Source of the DNA: Hermodice carunculata
Lineage: Eukaryota > Annelida > Polychaeta > Eunicida > Amphinomidae
DNA: 64,000 nt
Reading direction: 5' to 3'
Assembly (NCBI GenBank): GCA_964020975.1
Contig: OZ026612.1
Span: 54,119,077-54,183,076, forward strand
Shown here: in pieces, positions 12,516 to 27,030 of the stretch
Layout: each line of letters starts with the position of its first letter
How positions within the stretch are numbered: the stretch's first letter is position 1
The notes under the pieces: generated by a model
What the model was told of the DNA's origin: nothing
The model's database searches: none
Seen by the model: the letters and a program-made list of their open reading frames with translations, nothing else
Made by a program: the position numbers and the translations under genes

Positions 12516-13654
12516 TAAAGGTATTTTGGTATTTTTAGAGTAACTTTGTAACAAGAATTTTGCAGTCGACAGACATAAATGGCTTCCTGGCAGCAACTGA
12601 TAATTTGCATATAAAGTAACTTGGTGACACATACACATTAAACAACGATATCTGGTTCACCACGATTTACTAGCTTTAATCTCATTTTTAATATTGCGGG
12701 TCACTGTTGATCTAAATGTTTTGGCACCAATCAAGTTGAGACAGCCTCATGTGCATTTTATCAGGAAGTATAATCTCAAGGCGAATGCAAGATAAAACTT
12801 CATTTTGTGAGTCATACCTCACTGTGTATTCCAAGATAGATCTTGCAAACAACAGATAAAATTTCCTTTCGGCCTTTCAAAAAGTGTCAACTGTTTATGT
12901 CATGATATATTTCATGAAAACAAGCAGAACATTACAAAAATTAAATAAAGAAAAGAGCTGCATATTATGACAATGCAAGAAAAAAGGCTCATACACAATT
13001 CTCTCTGACAACAACGCATGTACATGATACTAGCATGAAAAAGCGTTTGTGTGAAAATGGCGGGACTGATTGTTATAATATTTAAAAGAAAATCCAAACA
13101 ACTGCGTGGGAGTAGGCATCGTTATTCAGTATTTGAATTAAGGCCTGACCAGATGCGTTCTGGTGCTATGTACACGGGAAGATGTTCAGCAGCTCCTTTG
13201 ATCCGGGGTTTGGTGGCAAATATTGGCAGAAGACTGCGTCATATTAAATAGAACAAAACAGGAAATATCTAGTGCGCAGCGTGGAATGTGCCCATTGATC
13301 CTGCATGCCTCCAATGGAGCCAGCCAACGGAAAGCTATTGTGATAACTATCATATCAGGATTAAATAGTTATGTCCCCGTCGTGATTGAAAACTCCTAGG
13401 CGAGTGTGCAAAGGCACGCTTCCCCTCCCCAAAGTGTTTAAATGCTTAACTGGCCAAGTTCTATCAGAGTGAATCGGGAATAATTGCTTGTGGTATTTTC
13501 ATATAAATGTGGCCAAGTTACCACTAGTTATCACAATCTGACTCTGGGCTGCTGAATCAGGTGTTTTGAATGCGTATATATGAAAGGCAGCGTGGGTGGT
13601 TTGTCTTGACCCAGCCAAGCACAACTGGTCTACGCAAGGATACCCCCCCCCCCT
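12516..13654. other. No gene recognised; one small unsupported frame
   Basis: An ATG at 13057 (context AAAATGGC) opens a 64-codon basic frame ending at 13251. It has no domain or splice support that I can see, so I do not call it a gene. A C run at 13644-13653 abuts the next microsatellite. Confidence 0.4.
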
Positions 13655-16807
<3,153 letters not shown>

Positions 16808-17468
16808 GTCGTTAGGCACAGTAATAATGTGTTTTCAACCGCTAACGACGCGACCCTTTTTCTTGCATATTCTTCTGATCTGCAAGATGTGATAAATGTT
16901 GTTTAATAATGTGCCAAAGACCATGGGTATTCTCGTTCGGTCATTGCAGATCTAGATATGTAGAAATATAGAGGTTTGCAAAACCTTATCGAAATATGCA
17001 TTGGACAAAACGGAATATTGTGCATGTAACCAACTCTACAATAGTTTGGGCAAGAGAATAGATTTGCAGAGACCAGGCGGTCTATGTAATACTCTGACCC
17101 TGTCTGGACGTACCCGGGAGTGGGCAATAATGTAAAATCCTTTCTAAGGAAATATGTTGGAAATGCTTAGTTTAATCTATGGCATTGACTTTGTCAAAAT
17201 TGACAACAGACAATTTCAATTTCTCGCACTGGAGTCGGCTGAGGGTGCAATCATTTCCCTAAGACCGTGTGTTTGGCAAAATGCTATACATGTAGTGTCC
17301 TTTAGAAGGACATCCTGTTGCAATATGTCAACAGATTTCCTCGGGCCAGCATGGGCACTAAGCGCCAAAGGTGCATGCATCAAAAGAGAGCGATTACCTA
17401 ATATGTATTTATTGTGAAGTTTTATGAATGGCGGCGCAATTTCCTATTGCACGGAAGCTCATTAATGA
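16808..17468. other. No gene recognised
   Basis: Short frames on both strands without recognisable features. Confidence 0.45.
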
Positions 17469-17566
17469 CAACCTAATCTCTCTTTTTTTCTTGTTATAAC
17501 CACACTTTTTCTTGTGTAACGAGAAAAAAAATGTGGTTAAAACAACAGAAAACAAAGATTAGGTTG
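17469..17566. repeat. Imperfect 98-bp foldback (inverted repeat)
   Basis: The outer arms CAACCTAATCT and AGATTAGGTTG are exact complements (11 bp). The inner part continues pairing imperfectly, T-rich TTTTTTTCTTGTTATAACCA against TGGTTAAAACAACAGAAAA. This gives a long hairpin around a loop near 17507-17521. It resembles a short MITE or a hairpin RNA precursor; no target duplication is obvious. Confidence 0.65.
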
Positions 17567-20149
17567 ACACAAATCAGCTTCCCTGCCATTGCACTTTCGC
17601 CATTTTGTCAAAGTAATTGACAAATAGAAAACAATGATGGGAGAGGTTGTCCGCATCCGGTTGTTGGAAAAAATGGTAAGCATGACATGAAACAAGCGCT
17701 AGATATGTAAGAAAATTAGCTGTCCCGTTACTACCTTCAAATCGCCTTTAACAAAATTGTCCCAAAGGCTGATATGACGCTGTTAGCATAATCTCGCTGC
17801 TAAAGGAAAGAAGGATCTAACACCAATACGAATATTTCCAACCATTTGTACTGGGACATTGCATGTTGCAAATTATATTGGTCTCGCATTAACCACAATA
17901 ATGAGCATAAAAATCTTATTGATTTGCATCGTATATGAAAGGATGGTTTACAACTAAGAAATGGCAGCATACAACATCAGTTAAAAAATTGGTGCATAGT
18001 AAGTAAGGTTCGAGCAAGTTTACATGGAATACAGCCAGGCAGTTTTGGAGAGGAAGATGTGATACAAGAACAAAAACAAAACAAAAAAAACAAAAAAACA
18101 AAAAAAAAAAAAAGGCATACACAGAAACTGATTCCACGATATATAAAAGAGAGTAGCTTCGGTCAGCAATTCTAAAACTAAGAATACATTTGATCGTCCC
18201 AGTGTAAAGTAACTGGCCGGGTAGAATGACATATTTTAAAGACACTCCTCCCCAATCAAAAACAAAAATTACTTGGCAATCATCATTTTCTTTTGAGTAA
18301 CTCTCGGTCAACCTATAAAGTCAGCCGAGTGCCACATCATCTGGGGGATATAAAAAATTTAAACACATATTGTTCTGTTGTTTAGTTACATTATTGAAAT
18401 GGCGTTTCAAATTTATTTGGAAAAATAACATTTAAAATCCAAAGAAAGATACAGACACGAATGGTGTACCCAAAAGAAAACCCATCTATTCAGCCTACTA
18501 GACAGATTTAGTTGTATCAGACATTTTTGTGGCGTATTTTATGCCCTCGGGCATTCTATGATACTGAATACATCAACCGATGGTCAGAAAGTCAATCTCG
18601 CAACTCTTTCTTAACCGTACTCCCATGAGGTCCAATAGCTGTCAAAACTTCTATATGACAAAAAGCATCATGGAACCCGTGTTGAAGATAATAAGTAAGC
18701 TTAGATAAGTCAATATGTTGTAGACTTAATGTTTCTAACATTTACGAGTATGATGTGCCCATAAATATTTCACGGTGACCAAGACCAAATCCACCCAGTT
18801 TGGCACAATGATATAATTTACTCGCATCGAAGGATTGCGCAATGGACTCCTTTTTTAAATGTCTGATTGCTAAGCCTTCAAGTATTTCCATGACCCTTAA
18901 CACTTTCCCGATCAAATCGTCCAAAAACGTCCAGTTGTAAATTATCTTTAATGTTTTAACTTAAATATCATTCTCATAGAAAACACATTTACTCAGAATT
19001 CCGTGACATGAACCAGGTCAACAGTTTTGTTAGCGTGGTTTGGGGGCAGCTCCAAGAAGAGCTATTGACGTAGTCAGGTGAGAGTTAATTTTTCCCATGA
19101 TGTCATCTAAAAGCATTATATTTGCTTTTGAATAGAACCCGCGACGGGGAACAAGCATATCCAGCTAAAAAGATACTATATTCATGTACGTTTCTCGTCC
19201 AACGCACACTGCAATGTCATATGGATAACTCTTTTGTACCACAAAGAAATTCAAAATGTGCAATACAAATTTTCTTAAAATTCTTCGTGGGATTAAAATA
19301 AGGGTAAACCTTTTTCTATCTTCAGAGTATCGGGTGGCCGATTGCTTTCTGCTTACGTTCTTTACCTAGCTATTCCATTTTGTTTTCAAAAGATCTTCAA
19401 GTGTATAGCGCACAAATGAGAAGTTGAATTCCAAATGGACAAAAGCAACTGAGATGACAACGTCAGCTCTTACCTAATGAACAGTCTTGTTAAGACCAAT
19501 GTGCTCACATTTGCGACTTCCAGTGAAATAACCTAAAAAATCTTCATACCCGTGCGTGAGCAGGTGTTGCGGCGATTAGCATTGTGTGGGAAAATACCGA
19601 ACAAAAATTGAAAAAGCCTAATTATACATGTAGAGATGGATAGGATTCTTCACCAAAGTCCTTGCCATGTGAATTACTGTAGTTTTAAATAGAGGACAGC
19701 ATTGAAATAAAAGTGGTTCACACATTGGTATTATGGTCACAAAATTTTGGATTTGGTACTGGTTGACCACAGCAAGCAAAAGACCATATGACCGCTGTTG
19801 CCATGTCAAACTACGTACATGCATGCCGCAGTTCAATGCCTCTGGTGTAGATGGTTTAAGCGTATTTTATTGATCGATTAAAGAACAGGCAAACCCCTGT
19901 ATGAGGTCCTTTCGAAGCAGAGGGAAATATAAGGTAAGGAAAAGTCAAGGGAAGAGCTTGACATGGATAAAAAAGACGCTGTGGCAAAGGCTACACAAAT
20001 GACAGATAAGTCAACAAGAGGCACAGATAAAAGAAAAATGGAGTGTTCTTCCAAAAAAACCCCGGGAAAATGATATGTCGTGTGGACGCTCACCAACAGT
20101 TTTACCTTGTTTGAACCTTTTTGATCGTTCGACAAATGTAAAGACTGCT
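17567..20149. other. No gene recognised
   Basis: AT-rich. An A-rich run lies at about 18065-18113. Minus-strand frames here (for example 18311-17916) owe their length to that run. Confidence 0.45.
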
Positions 20150-20165
20150 CTCTCTCATTCTCTCC

Positions 20166-20242
<77 letters not shown>
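20150..20242. repeat. (CT)n microsatellite
   Basis: A nearly pure CT tract with one CCT step at about 20181. The Arg-Glu frame on the minus strand is an artefact. Confidence 0.97.
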
Positions 20243-20244
<2 letters not shown>

Positions 20245-21094
20245 ATTGTAATATTGTACATCTATCAAAGCCAAGTAGAACTGTTTTAGTGTAAAAGAAG
20301 AAAGTCAAATGACTGTTTCATGCAAGTCAATTTGGATTGAGTTGTACTTGGGATCGACAAGGAAAAAGTGCAGAGCGTCCCAGGTGTTGGATTCACGTAA
20401 ACCAACTTTGTAAAGATCTCTGTTCATCTGGATGCAACCCATTTGGAGGCATGAGTATAAGATAGGTGCATAACACTTCCCAAACTGTGGAATTTCAATT
20501 TGAGTGGAGTTACAAAAATTTTGTCTAGATGTATTAAAGAAGATATTTTATCTGCTTTCCTTAAATGCAACTGGACATTGTTCTTAAGTCGCACAGCTTA
20601 GCGAAAGACTTCGCAAAATCAATTGTCCCAGCACCAAAGTGGGTGATATTTTGACTGAATCTTCTATTATATGTACTTCTTAGATAGTTAGGGATGTCAG
20701 TTAGGTAGTGAGGAACTTTGTTATTGAAATCCTTCACATTACAACTACCTTCTGTTTTACAGGTTGTTGCTTCATTTTTTCCGACCAGTTTCTAATAGAG
20801 TTGGCCCAGATTCCATCAGTTACAACTCGGGCTGCAGAAACTGAACACGCTCTGGCAGGAGTTCCTCAGACCGTCTGCATTCGTCCCAGGTCTGACAACT
20901 GGTGCAGTTGCATTTAAGCTTCAAAACTGTCCAAGTGTATCTGTTTTTACAAAGTTTTTTTTTTTGTTTTTTTACATCAGGCCTTTAGATACAGTGTTTT
21001 TGTACCTTTTGATATTCACGCAGCTCAAAATATAAACATAATTTATAGTACAAGGCAATACGCTGATGGTGTTTTTATTTCTAGGAGGACATCA
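20243..21094. other. No gene recognised
   Basis: A T run at 20956-20974. No coding or repeat signal is recognised. Confidence 0.45.
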
Positions 21095-21237
21095 TCAGTC
21101 ATGGCATGCATTGCCGTGGTCACCAGATTTGGTCACCGAAGGAAGCAGTGTACCACGAAGCCCGGAGGGCTGAGTGGTACGCAACTTGATGAGGATGGCC
21201 AAATCTCCTATACCACGGTCATACATGCCATCATATT
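21095..21237. repeat. Imperfect ~140-bp palindromic foldback element
   Basis: The left arm ATGGCATGCATTGCCGTGGT (21101-21120) pairs with 21212-21231 with three mismatches. Pairing resumes inward at AGATTTGG(T/C)CA and ends in a tight hairpin: GTACCAC, GA, AGCCC, a short loop, GGGCT, GA, GTGGTAC. The GA/GA internal loop could form tandem sheared G-A pairs if transcribed. It looks like a foldback/MITE-type repeat; no protein. Confidence 0.8.
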
Positions 21238-23156
21238 CAACGAAAAAAAAAAAAAGATTTAAATAACCCTGCTGCTTCATCATTGCGTATTTTTAGAAAC
21301 CAACGCCACCTTTTGGCTGACAAATATTCGTCCGACGTTTCGGCAAAACACTTCGCCGCTGCCATTGTTGTTGAGAGAGTGGGCTACAATCTGCGCTCCC
21401 CCTACCGTCAGACAAATTTCGTATACCACGATACAGGCAAGATTTAGTCCTTCCGTGGCGTACAAAGTCTGTAGCACAGTCCTTAACCAATCGGTGCACT
21501 TTAGGTGCCTTTAATATGAGAAAATTTGTGTAATATCCGGTGTCAACAATCTGCTACACACCTGTAGATAGCTTAGCAGAGTCGAGAAGATATTGGCTGG
21601 GAATTACATGAGTCGTGATGTTCCCACAGAGAGAGAGAGAGAGAGAGAGAGAGATTTCCATGGTGTTCATTTACCTAAACACAAACAAAGCTTGGCTGTA
21701 TTTTGTCGCGTTTAGCAAGATAGGCACAGACGATTAGGTTAAGCCTGATGCACCACTACAACTGACGTATAAAAGATTCACGTAATATTCATTGATGCAC
21801 AATATAGTAATACTAAAATATGTATGCTTGGACAGCAACTGGTAAAACTCCATATAATCGGCTCTGAAAGTGTGATTAGGTGCCTTGGCATTGTGTTGAA
21901 AAAGTACAATGCATTTCAATTTACACCGAGGGAAAAAGAAAATAGGAGTGAAAAGCGAATCGCAATTGGAGACCAGTTTGAGTGGGGGAAGGTTAAGGAG
22001 CCAGGCCGTGCCAACTAAGCCAACTCTGTGTGTATCATTTGGATTTTACGGACCATAGACCATGATAATCTATGTGTCTACTGACCTTTGGTGATAGCTT
22101 GAACGCGCATCACTTTCCGTGGATAATTAATAGTCTGTATTGAGGCTTATCTGACCGGCAAAATCGTTGTCTAATATTTTTTTCTGACTGCAATTCTAAT
22201 CTGTCGTATAAATGCAATTTGTTGTTTCCAGACTAATACAAGTACTGGACGTATCTCGTATTTTATTGCTTGCAATAGTTATTTATTGAGTCGGAGCAAT
22301 TGATACACTGTTCATGCCTCAAACAGCACAACCAGTCACCTGGCCCTGAAAAAAATAGCATTATACAAACCAAATCAAAAACGATATCTGTGCCGTAAAG
22401 CCTGTACTGCTTGTAAATACCAAAATTACAACACACACACACAAAAATCAAATTATGTTAAACAAGGACATCCTCATTGTAAAAGTGTATTAACCCTTTG
22501 CCTTCTTATAGGAACAGTGAAGTTGTGCTCATTCGGATAAAGATGATAGCTTCGGATTTTTTTGCTCGTGAGTAGACCCCTACATTGACAAACCAACGCA
22601 CCTGTGCTTTTTGAACAACGATCCACATCAACAGCTTTCCTCCATGTGGCAAGGCACACCGAGGAAAGTTGTGGACTCAGTCTACATAAGCAAACAGTTA
22701 ATAAAGTTTTCATCTACAGAAGTATATTCACAGTCGTCATATATTGATTTAACCCTCTGACGACTGAGTCAAGTGGAAGGATGTACACGGACAAAAGCAC
22801 ATAGAATATGAGGCATGATATAATAATCAATATCAGCGACTGGATATGAAATGAAATGTTTCACATACTTTTTATGATTGTTCGTAATATAATCACTGCT
22901 GTGGTAAAGTTTTGATTTTAATGACGTCGAAACCGCGTATTGCCAATGGTAATGTGCCTTATGATTTTCCTGAAAACGTTTAGAATATTAAATCTTCGCC
23001 ATTCCCATGCCATGTTGATTTTAGTAATCTAACATTCGGTTATGAAAATAACAAAAATGATCTTTAAGGTATGACATGAAAGCTAAAAGACAACAATTTT
23101 ATGTTATCATAGAGAAATGTGTTCACATGGGAACAGCAAACTTCCTGAAAGACAAG
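21238..23156. other. No gene recognised; (GA)n at 21627-21654
   Basis: A short (GA)n tract is present. The stretch 21300-21490 is richer in CpG than its surroundings and open in several frames, but no domain is recognised. A 9-bp inverted repeat (CAGTCGTCA/TGACGACTG) lies at 22731-22766. Confidence 0.4.
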
Positions 23157-23198
23157 GCGCGCGCGCGCGCGCGCGTGTGTGTGTGTGTGCGCGCGCAC
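23157..23198. repeat. (GC)n-(GT)n-(GC)n alternating tract
   Basis: Alternating purine-pyrimidine GC, GT and GC runs form about 42 bp of potential Z-DNA. Confidence 0.95.
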
Positions 23199-23371
23199 TA
23201 CAAATGATGGTTGTTTGCTTCACTTCACTCTCTATAGACGAATCTGATTGTTGTGGTCCAACAACCCTCTTTAGCTTCGCAATTCTTCCACCAAAAGGGG
23301 TGAAAATTTAAAAAGATTAATATTGTGATACCACCCCCAACCATCCCCGAAATAAAAACATCACAGACTGA

Positions 23372-23875
23372 GGGGCCATGTCAATTCGCACGCTTAACGG
23401 CATTTGACGGTAGACCTTTTGAGCCCACCCCCACCCCTTAACGTCAAAAGTCAACTTCCGTGACACGCAACTGATCTTTTCCTTATGCTTCAGGAGTCCT
23501 CTCTAGACCATTGTAGTTGACCTATTAATACACAGGCCCAGGACTGGTCTTCTCTTAATTACACTTGTTTTTAGGCCTATTTATCATAAAGCCCGATATC
23601 GAGTTTATATTTTAACTCTAATAATCAATGCTTATTTATTTAATTGAGCAACTTTGCACCTCCAATCTTTATAATGCATGCCCTTGCACACTTTGCGCAC
23701 TGTATTTTGTGTGTATATTGCAATACAGGTCGACCTGGAACTGGCTTCGTTTTCTGATTTCTTTTTCTAAATTCCATATTCTTTGTCACGCTTTGAGCAA
23801 GTTAACGTCAATAGGTGATGACCCCCTCACCCCCTAGCGTCAAATGCCGTCAAGCGTGACAAGTGGCATGGCCCC
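23372..23875. mobile_element. Non-autonomous DNA transposon candidate with ~42-bp terminal inverted repeats
   Basis: The left end GGGGCCATGTCAATTCGCAC continues ...CTTAACGGCATTTGACG. The right end, reversed, reads GGGGCCATGCCACTTGTCAC and continues ...CTTGACGGCATTTGACG. The two ~42-bp arms have about eight differences. Subterminal TTAACGTCAA occurs near both ends. The 504-bp body has no transposase frame. Flanks (CAGACTGA left, TAATTACT right) show no clear target duplication, so the superfamily is open; the element may be old or its ends misplaced by a few bases. Confidence 0.7.
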
Positions 23876-24804
23876 TAATTACTGAACACACCATTCTGAA
23901 AATTCGAGACAAAATATGTGGATGTAAATTGGATATTTTGTTGCAGTTTGCTGTACTGAGTATATCTGGTTATTATGTTCATATCATTTCTATGCAAAGA
24001 CAGTTACCACACACAAATTTCAGATTTATGACCCCTGCACGCGCATGTGAGCCCTCTTATTGACTGTGTGAGGGCGGACAGGGAAACGCCTCCGCGTTGG
24101 CGTTTTGCATTTCAGAGTCTCTTGTTTCGCTAGCGTAAACACGGCTATCCACCAAAGTACATATTTTCTGAAAGGATATACTTTGAAGAGTATGATAAAA
24201 TCAGACTCTCTAAAGGTATAATCACGTAATTTTCTAATTCACTACCGGTCTTGTCAAGTATTAATTTTGAACACGGATCATTTTACCTTTTCATTCAGCC
24301 GCACGTAACGAGAAAGAAGAGTAATTACTTCATTCAAAAATTCCAAAGATGAATCAATGAGAAACGTAATTATCTTTTCTTTTGAGATCAAAGTTATAAA
24401 TATAGACCAAATATTTCTTTACAATCCTACATCGACATTTAAATTTCGGAAAAATGACAGAGACTTAAGAAATGCTTGTTCGGCATTGTCTAAGCTAAAA
24501 TGGATTTGTACTACACAATCCTACCCTGCAACGCTAGCCCGGGCAATATAAAAATCGGAGACATTTCCCTGTCGTGAGCTCTCACAAGGATATACTATCC
24601 GTATTTTAATTATTCAACCCTCCATCGTAAATCAGCAGTTACTGTTCAAAATTCTTCTAAGCTTGTATGTGCAGGTATCTGGCTTTCCTCTTTTTGCTTT
24701 CTGTGTTTATCCATCACAATGCTCTTTTTTTATTTGATCCCGTATGTTTTGATTTATTTCATTCTATTTCATTTCATGTTTTCCCAATTAATTTTTTTTA
24801 ATTT
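23876..24804. other. No gene recognised
   Basis: Short frames only; becomes T-rich toward 24.7-24.8 kb where the next dispersed repeat begins. Confidence 0.45.
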
Positions 24805-26375
24805 ATTACCTCAGCTGACATGTCGGTCAACTCACTTTAAAGTATGGTCCGTCGTGAATCGTTCATCGTCCGTCAACATTTTACATTTTCAATTGTTTCT
24901 CCAAAACCGTTTGCCCGATCAACTTCAAACTTGGTGGGTTTCTATCAAGTTTGGCCAATTGATCACGCTCCAGTGATTTTGGAATTTTTATACATTTTTG
25001 CTCATTGTTTGGAAAATCTTTTTTAAAAATTTTCCGTAACTGCTTGACTAATTACTTCGAAGTTGGATAGGGATACTTCTGATGGCTCCCATACCCTTTT
25101 TTTTCAACAGATGGCGCAGCGATTTTGGTCTATTTTTTAAAAAAAATTTTGTTCTAAGGATATTTTCGATTTTTCTGAACCAGTCCCTCAGATTGTGTTG
25201 AAACGTGGTAGAAATGTAGCTTGCAGAGGGGTCAAACAAACTTATTCAGCAGGTGGTGATGCTTCGGATTCCCATTTTCCGGGTATCTACCGGTTAATGC
25301 ATATATTCCTAATAAATACTATGCAAGTCAACAAGGACTGGAAAGGTACTTCACATTTTCGGCTTCTCCAAAACCGTCAGCCAGATCCTTCTCAAACCTG
25401 GTGGGGATTAACCTTGCGTGAGTCTCTTCCAAGTTTGCTCAGTTGGTCATTTCCCAGTGATTTTTGGATTTTTGGGTCTTAATTTTTGGACATTTCTGGG
25501 GATCATTTGAACTAAATTTATTCAACAGGTGGCGCTGTGATTTTTTTTTTTTTTGATTTTTTTTATTTTTTTTTTTTTTGTCGTGTGTTAAAGCTGTTTT
25601 CGACATCTCTTAAAGTGTTATTCTGATTGTGTTGAAACATGGTAGAAATGTATCTTCTACGGAAGCGTCAATCAAAAGTGTTCGCTATGTAGTGATGCTC
25701 CAGATCTGTGATTTTTCATGAATTTTACAGGTCGGGTACATTTTGGTCAATGTTTACATTCCTGTTGATTACCATGTAAATCAGTAGGGATCGCAATAGT
25801 GATTCACATTTTCTCTTTTCCAAAACGATGAGCCAGATTGACTGGAAACTTGATGTAGATATAATTTTATTGAGCCCCGGAGGGGACATGGGAAAAAAAT
25901 AGTTTTTATTTCGTTCCCTTGTAATAATATTGCGTTCCCTAGAAATAATTATTTCGTTCCCACTACAACGATATTGCGTTCCCACGAAATAGTTGTATCG
26001 TTCACTCGCAATACTATTGCGTTCCCTCGAAACAAAATGTTATTGCGAAGGAATGAAACAGTTATTTCAAGGGAACGCAATAGTATTGGGAGGGAGCGAA
26101 ATATAATAGATAAAGTCATATGTCCTTTTGGGAGCTACAAATTACTCCTAGGGGACGTAAGTAAATAATACTATTTATTGTGAGGGAACGAATCAGTATT
26201 TCGAGGGAACTTAATGATAATTCCGACGGGAACGAAATAAAAATAATTTTCTCTCATGCCTACTCCGTGGCTCCGTCGGATATGCCTTGGGTGAGTCTCA
26301 ATTTAGTTCCTTCAAGTGGTTATGCACCAGTGACCTCTTTTTCATGAGTAGGCATAGCGCAGTTACAAGGATGAA
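24805..26375 (-). repeat. Dispersed composite repeat, copy B (inverted), carrying a nested foldback
   Basis: It begins with TTACCTCAGCTGACATGTCG, the reversed family end, then GTCCGTC phrases, CAACTTCAAACTTGGTGGG and CACGCTCCAGTGATTTT. A second unit repeats AACCTGGTGGGG and CCAGTGATTTTTGG at 25.39-25.47 kb. AACAGATGGCGCAGCG and AACAGGTGGCGCTG are the reversed CAGCGCCACCTG phrase. The family resumes after the nested element (CTTGGGTGAGTCTC, 26288). T runs occur at 25540-25580. There is no coding capacity. Confidence 0.65.
25876..26270. mobile_element. Foldback element built from iterated CGTTCCC units
   Basis: The two ends are ~44-bp inverted copies at roughly 80 percent identity, sharing TTTTTATTTCGTTCCC next to CGGAG and CATG boxes. 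The left half carries many short units of the form (A/G)TTCGTTCCC...CGAAATA spaced about 20-25 bp apart. The right half carries the same unit in the opposite sense (GGGAACG...). The whole can fold on itself. It splits a dispersed-repeat phrase (left flank GGAAACTTGATGTAG, right flank CCTTGGGTGAGTC), so it is a later insertion into copy B. Confidence 0.75.
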
Positions 26376-26778
26376 TTCAATTAACCAGTGCCAACATTCA
26401 AATTGATGAGGTAGCCAGGTGCCACAAAAACATTTTAAAAGCTTTCGAGAAAGAACGCTTTCTGTTTTGTGTTCATTTTATTTGGTAATCACTCTCTTAA
26501 ATTTGGTTTGTATTATATGTATTTTTTTGTGCCGTGTAATATCCTTTTCATGTTAGTACCTGCAGGTGGAGCAGGTCTTTTAGTCCAGGACACAGTATTC
26601 ATCAAGTAAAGAGTTTGAATGGGTATTGTAACTTTAGCTTGCTCTAAGACTTAATAATGCCTCAATGTGCAATAATGCCAGTTACTACTGTAAGACTGAT
26701 CCACTCACATTTTGTGATGTTGGTTGACGTTTGCGAGCAGACGCCATGCGAAAGTTGATATTCACTGTGCGTGGCGTG
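26376..26778. other. No gene recognised
   Basis: Short AT-rich interval between copy B and the (TA)n tract. Confidence 0.4.
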
Positions 26779-26925
<147 letters not shown>

Positions 26926-26939
26926 GTATATTTCATGTT

Positions 26940-27030
26940 CGGAACGAGCGGGGCTCGAACCTGCAACCTTTGGCACCGGTCGAAACATACGAACAATATG
27001 TGAGCAGGTAAATAATGCAACCAAAATTTG
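26940..27030 (-). mobile_element. tRNA-derived SINE head (candidate)
   Basis: The minus strand contains an exact RNA polymerase III B box, GGTTCGAGCCC (26961-26951). Before it lies tRNA-like GTTTCGACCGGTGCCAAAGG with a 7-base loop and a 4-of-5 stem. Further upstream is a degraded A-box-like stretch (TGCTCACATATTG). Pairing is too poor for a working tRNA. The tail leads into (AT)n, as in SINEs ending in simple repeats. It could instead be a tRNA pseudogene. Confidence 0.45.

Noticed and set aside
13057-13251. Basic 64-codon frame starting AAAATGGC
   Set aside because: No recognisable domain, no flanking splice or polyadenylation evidence, and a length that AT-rich DNA gives by chance.
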